From positions 1 through 5,708 of the forward strand of contig JBBKVQ010000002.1 in NCBI GenBank assembly GCA_037968515.1: DNA of 5,708 nucleotides, read 5' to 3'. Shown here one piece after another: positions 1-3,400 of the stretch. The DNA comes from JBFFMO01 sp037968515. GTDB taxonomy: Bacteria > Myxococcota_A > Bradymonadia > Bradymonadales > Bradymonadaceae. Both the position numbers and the translations under genes were made by a program. The notes under the pieces were generated by a model, which saw only the letters and a list, made by a program, of their open reading frames with translations, ran no database searches and was not told the DNA's origin. How positions within the stretch are numbered: position 1 is the first letter of the stretch; every line of letters starts with the position of its first letter.

Positions 1-48
1 ATGCAGGCCATAGGGCCTGCGTACCGGTCGCAACGCCTGCGCTACCGA
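1..48. repeat. 48-bp direct repeat with GC-rich palindrome, copy 1
   Basis: Aligns without gaps to 115-162 with 44 of 48 bases identical; the first 25 bases are exact. It contains a perfect inverted repeat, GCAGGCC (3-9) and GGCCTGC (14-20), around a 4-base ATAG loop. The stem extends by one wobble and one A-T pair to positions 1 and 22. The unit ends in CTACCGA, which is also the heptamer of the downstream array, and leads into the heptamer array at 50-87. It starts at the window edge and may be longer. Likely a REP-like or other dispersed intergenic repeat. Confidence 0.85.
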
Positions 49-49
49 A

Positions 50-87
50 AACTGATAACTGATAACTGATAACTGACAACTGATAAC
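50..87. repeat. Heptamer tandem array 1 (AACTGAT x5)
   Basis: Five consecutive 7-bp units, AACTGAT at 50-56, 57-63, 64-70 and 78-84, with one AACTGAC at 71-77, then a partial AAC at 85-87. Such short tandemly repeated heptamers are known as intergenic elements in several bacterial groups, best described in filamentous cyanobacteria; no function is assigned. Confidence 0.92.
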
Positions 88-114
88 GGCCGAAGGCCAT
101 CGGTCGCAAATCGC
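88..114. repeat. Degenerate palindromic spacer between repeat copies
   Basis: GGCC (88-91) and GGCC (95-98) form a small inverted repeat around GAA; with weaker flanking pairs, including G-U pairs when read as minus-strand RNA, the stem reaches about 7 bp. It is followed by CGGTCGCAA (101-109), which also occurs at 25-33 after the palindrome of the 48-bp unit. This makes it look like a diverged, shortened third copy. As the minus-strand transcript leaves the synthase gene it could form a hairpin here, but no run of U follows, so it is not called a terminator. Confidence 0.55.
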
Positions 115-162
115 ATGCAGGCCATAGGGCCTGCGTACCAGTCACAGCGCCTTCGCTACCGA
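115..162. repeat. 48-bp direct repeat with GC-rich palindrome, copy 2
   Basis: Second copy of the unit at 1-48, differing at positions 140, 144, 147 and 153. The palindrome (117-123 with 128-134) is fully conserved while all four differences lie outside it, which is what would be expected if the hairpin matters or the copies are recent. The final CTACCGA (156-162) is the first unit of the heptamer array that follows. Confidence 0.87.
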
Positions 163-197
163 CTACCGACAACCGACAACCGACAACCGACTACCGA
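156..197. repeat. Heptamer tandem array 2 (CTACCGA/CAACCGA x6), overlaps the gene's stop codon
   Basis: Six exact-length 7-bp units: CTACCGA, CTACCGA, three CAACCGA, CTACCGA (156-162, 163-169, 170-176, 177-183, 184-190, 191-197). In register, ACCGACA differs from ACTGATA of array 1 by two transitions, so the arrays look related. The last unit overlaps the synthase gene: read on the minus strand it gives the final Arg codon CGG and the TAG stop. Confidence 0.92.
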
Positions 198-445
198 CCG
201 AGGAGTCGCACAGCGAGTTCCTGAAGCCAGGCGCTTTCTGGTGCGGAATCGGCGAGGTCTTTTGATGACGACGAGCTGAGGATGCGTTTCGTGGCGGCTG
301 TGGCGTTCTTTTGTTCGCCCAAGACACAGGCGAGTGTGGCGTGTTCGTGGGAGACGTCGTGGGACTTGAGGTAGGCGTTTACGCGGGCTTCAAATTCGGG
401 GTCCGCAGGATTTGGGGTTTCGACCGCATTGGCCGGTCCCAGCGC
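191..445 (-). other. C-terminal tail of the synthase, no recognised domain
   Basis: The last 84 residues follow the acyltransferase fold. They are mostly polar, with a Pro/Glu stretch (ETPNPADPEFEARV), a serine run (ILSSSSSKDL) and a short amphipathic-looking end (WLQELAVRLLGR). No motif is recognised. The serine run suggests a flexible connector to a small terminal helix that could dock to another subunit; this is inference only. The last two codons, GGT and CGG, and the TAG stop overlap the heptamer array that follows the gene, so the exact C-terminus may have been set by repeat insertion or expansion. Confidence 0.6.
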
Positions 446-3400
446 GTTAATGGCTGCTACCACCACTTTCTTTCGGTCGCCGTAAGGCATGCCCTTCAGT
501 TCTTCGGGAAGGATGGGGCGACCGATGTAAATGTCTTGTTTACCCATGCCGACGGGGAATTCAAGGCGGTTTTCCAAAGGCTCGACGGGCAGACCTCCGT
601 AAAAACGAATCGGGACGACCGGAGCGTTTACGGCGATGGACATGTCCAGAAATGCACCGCTCATTTTTTCGACCGGTTGGCGGCAAGAACGTGACCGTGT
701 TCCTTCGACATGAACCATCAATGAGCGGCCAGGGCCCATCATCTCGACGGCCAATTCTTTGATAATATTTGGCAAGGATTCCTTGTCGTCGCGATCAAAA
801 AACGTGATGACTTTGGGGTCGTTGATGTCTGGGTAGCGGAAACAAAGGTCGATCAAACGACCGAGCCAGGACTCTTTGTGCTCGACCTTGGCCAGAGTCA
901 CCGTGGGAACGCCGTTCAGCGCCGAAGCGATGATCGAAAACAGCAACGATTCTACGCCAACGTGGTGGTTTCCTAAATAAAGCAAGCTCTTACCACGCTG
1001 TGCTTCAAAAGCAGTGGGATCGGTAATGATAACGCGGTTCACAAAGCGTTCGATGAGTCCGTAATAAAGGTCCTCGACGGGCCATGGTTCGCGATCGAAC
1101 CATTTGGTCCAGAACTCTTTCACGGGTGTGACGTCGATTACGCCGTTGGCGTCGCCCGTCGCCGTGGCCACGCCATCTTTGAAGGTCGTTTCTACCTGGA
1201 AACGGTTTAGGGGAAGCGCTGCGGGCAAAAGGCCTGGGTGGATATGTTGGGTTGCAGCAATATGTTCTTTGGTCGCGATTTCGGCTACGTCGGTGGTGCC
1301 GTACAAAGCGGCGACCGTTCCAGGCAACCAGTCCGTGGCTTTCACATCGGCTTCGTTCAACGTTGTGACCCCATTTTTGGTCGCCGAAAGGCTTGGGATT
1401 TCACCTTCGAGCGGGACTTCCAAGTCTTTTAGAAAGGCCTGGCGAGTCATCGGGTCGAGTGAGCCGAGCTTTCCTTTTGGAAAACAGGCTTCGACCAATT
1501 TAAGTTGGCACCAGACGCCGTTTTCATCGATGAGCTGGATTTTAAATGCCGGATAATCGGCCGTTCCCATAAATCCGTCAGGACGGACTTCGCAACGAAC
1601 GACGCCACTTGAAGGTGTTTGGCCAAAGAATTCGATTTCAGTGATCCACGCTGGGTAAGCGACTTTATCTGCCGGATATTTTGAGTCCCATTTGTGCAAT
1701 TGGTCGTGCGGAATGCTGTGGGTGGCACCGTCCAAAAGCAGCGGGTTCAAACGGCCGATTGGCACGATGCGTGCCGCATCTTTGACGTGGGGGCTGCTTG
1801 TATGAATCAACGAGCTTGCACCCGCGGCGGTCTGCACCAGTGAATGCAGAACCTGGAAGGCTGGCCCGTGGAAAAGACGGCCGTCATCGTAGGGCAGGGC
1901 GTCGCCAAAGGGCACAGGCTGCGCGTCTTTGGGCTCGACTCCCCAATGGTCGATAAATCCCGCGGATAGCGGCTCAAGAGCCACCGGACGTCGAGCATAC
2001 GTGCCGGTTTGCACGCGGGCTGTGGCGAGTTCGGTTTCAATGTCGCCGTCGATCCCAAGCAGGCTGATGAGGTCGCCGCGGCGTTCGGTGCGCAGCGTTC
2101 GAGGACCGTCTAAGGTTACCCAACCCTTGATGCGAACATCTTTCAAAGCCGTGACGTTTTGTTCTTTGCACGCGCCTTGAGCCAGAAGGTCGACGATCGA
2201 CATCATCGGCAACGAGGGCACGGTGTAGGTGGGGCAATGGTCCTTAACCCACTCGTCGATATTGGGGTCGATCGTGGTCGTGATTTCAGCGCCGACTTTG
2301 CCGTCGCTGACGATGCGCATGCCAAGGTTTGAGGCCTCGTAAATGCGTTTGCCATCGACCCAGAGCGAGGCTTTACAGACCGCAAATGGGCCGTCTGCGT
2401 CGGTTCCTGTTTCGGTGATTTCGATCGTGGACGAAATGACTTTGTTTTTCGGGACGACCTGACCGCGGTATTTCCAGGTCATCTTATGAGCGTGGCTCAG
2501 CGTTTCGAAACGAGGGTTTTTGATGCCTTTATCCATGCCGGTTTCAAGCATGTAAAATTGCAGCAATTGAATCATGGCTTCGATGCCCAGAGAGCCCGGT
2601 TGCACAGGGTCCTGGAAGAAATGAGCCTTGAAGAACCACTCGTCAGGATCGACGTCTTTTTCGCCGCGCAGAGTTCCAAGTTTGGCATCACCTCCGGTCG
2701 GGTCAAAATAGACGACGCGGTCGAGCATCAACAACATGGGCTCGGCCAGTTGTGGTGCGTCTTTGCGCCAGTATTTTGCGGGCCTGGTTACAAGGTCAAT
2801 CGTCTGTCCTGGCGCGTTCAAAAGCGCGCGTTGTTCGTCCGATGTGGTGAGGCCAATCTGGTTTTGCAGGGCTTCGCCGGGGAAGAACCCAAACACGGTG
2901 TCCATATCGTAGACAAGAACATCGCCAATCAGGCATTCGACCACAAATGACACGATGATCATCGGGCCAGCTTTCGAAATTCCGGTGCTTTTGACCTTGG
3001 TCAGCATCGTGCCGTCGGTCGGCAACAAGTCGACATGGACTGTGCCGCTGCCGTCTAGGTTGCGGAAGAACACCTCGTCTTCAACGGTCAACGCGCAGCC
3101 GAGGTAGCTCGCGAGCCAGCCGCAGGGCTGAAGGGCGGCTTCTAGCAGCACAGCAAAAGGCATCGTGCGGCAGCCGTTTTCGTCAAAATAGAATGCTTCT
3201 GGTGGGATATCGTATTCGACGTCGACTTCCATACCTTTTTGCATCGTTCCAATTTCGCCGACCAATCGCGTGACACGCGACAGGAAGTGGTAAGGCGGGT
3301 TGGGCAAACGAGCGACACGGATATGCGAATCAAATCGCGAATAAATCGGGCCAAATGCCTGTGAAGGTCGGCCGTTAGCGCAGGCCAACATCGCGCGATA

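Noticed and set aside
85..136. Rho-independent terminator for the synthase gene
   Set aside because: Hairpins are possible (88-98 and 115-136) but on the minus strand neither is followed by a T run; the distance from the stop and the repeat nature favour repeat elements.
1..190. Small gene downstream of the synthase
   Set aside because: The stretch is fully accounted for by repeat units; the ATG at 1 and the one at 115 sit inside the palindromic repeat and no coding signature is visible.
1..197. CRISPR array
   Set aside because: Only two copies of the longer repeat exist, they contain different tandem heptamers between and after them, and there are no regular unique spacers.
2486..2950. Plus-strand open frame of about 154 codons opposite dehydratase unit 2
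   Set aside because: It lies wholly inside conserved, motif-bearing minus-strand coding sequence and shows no recognised motif of its own.
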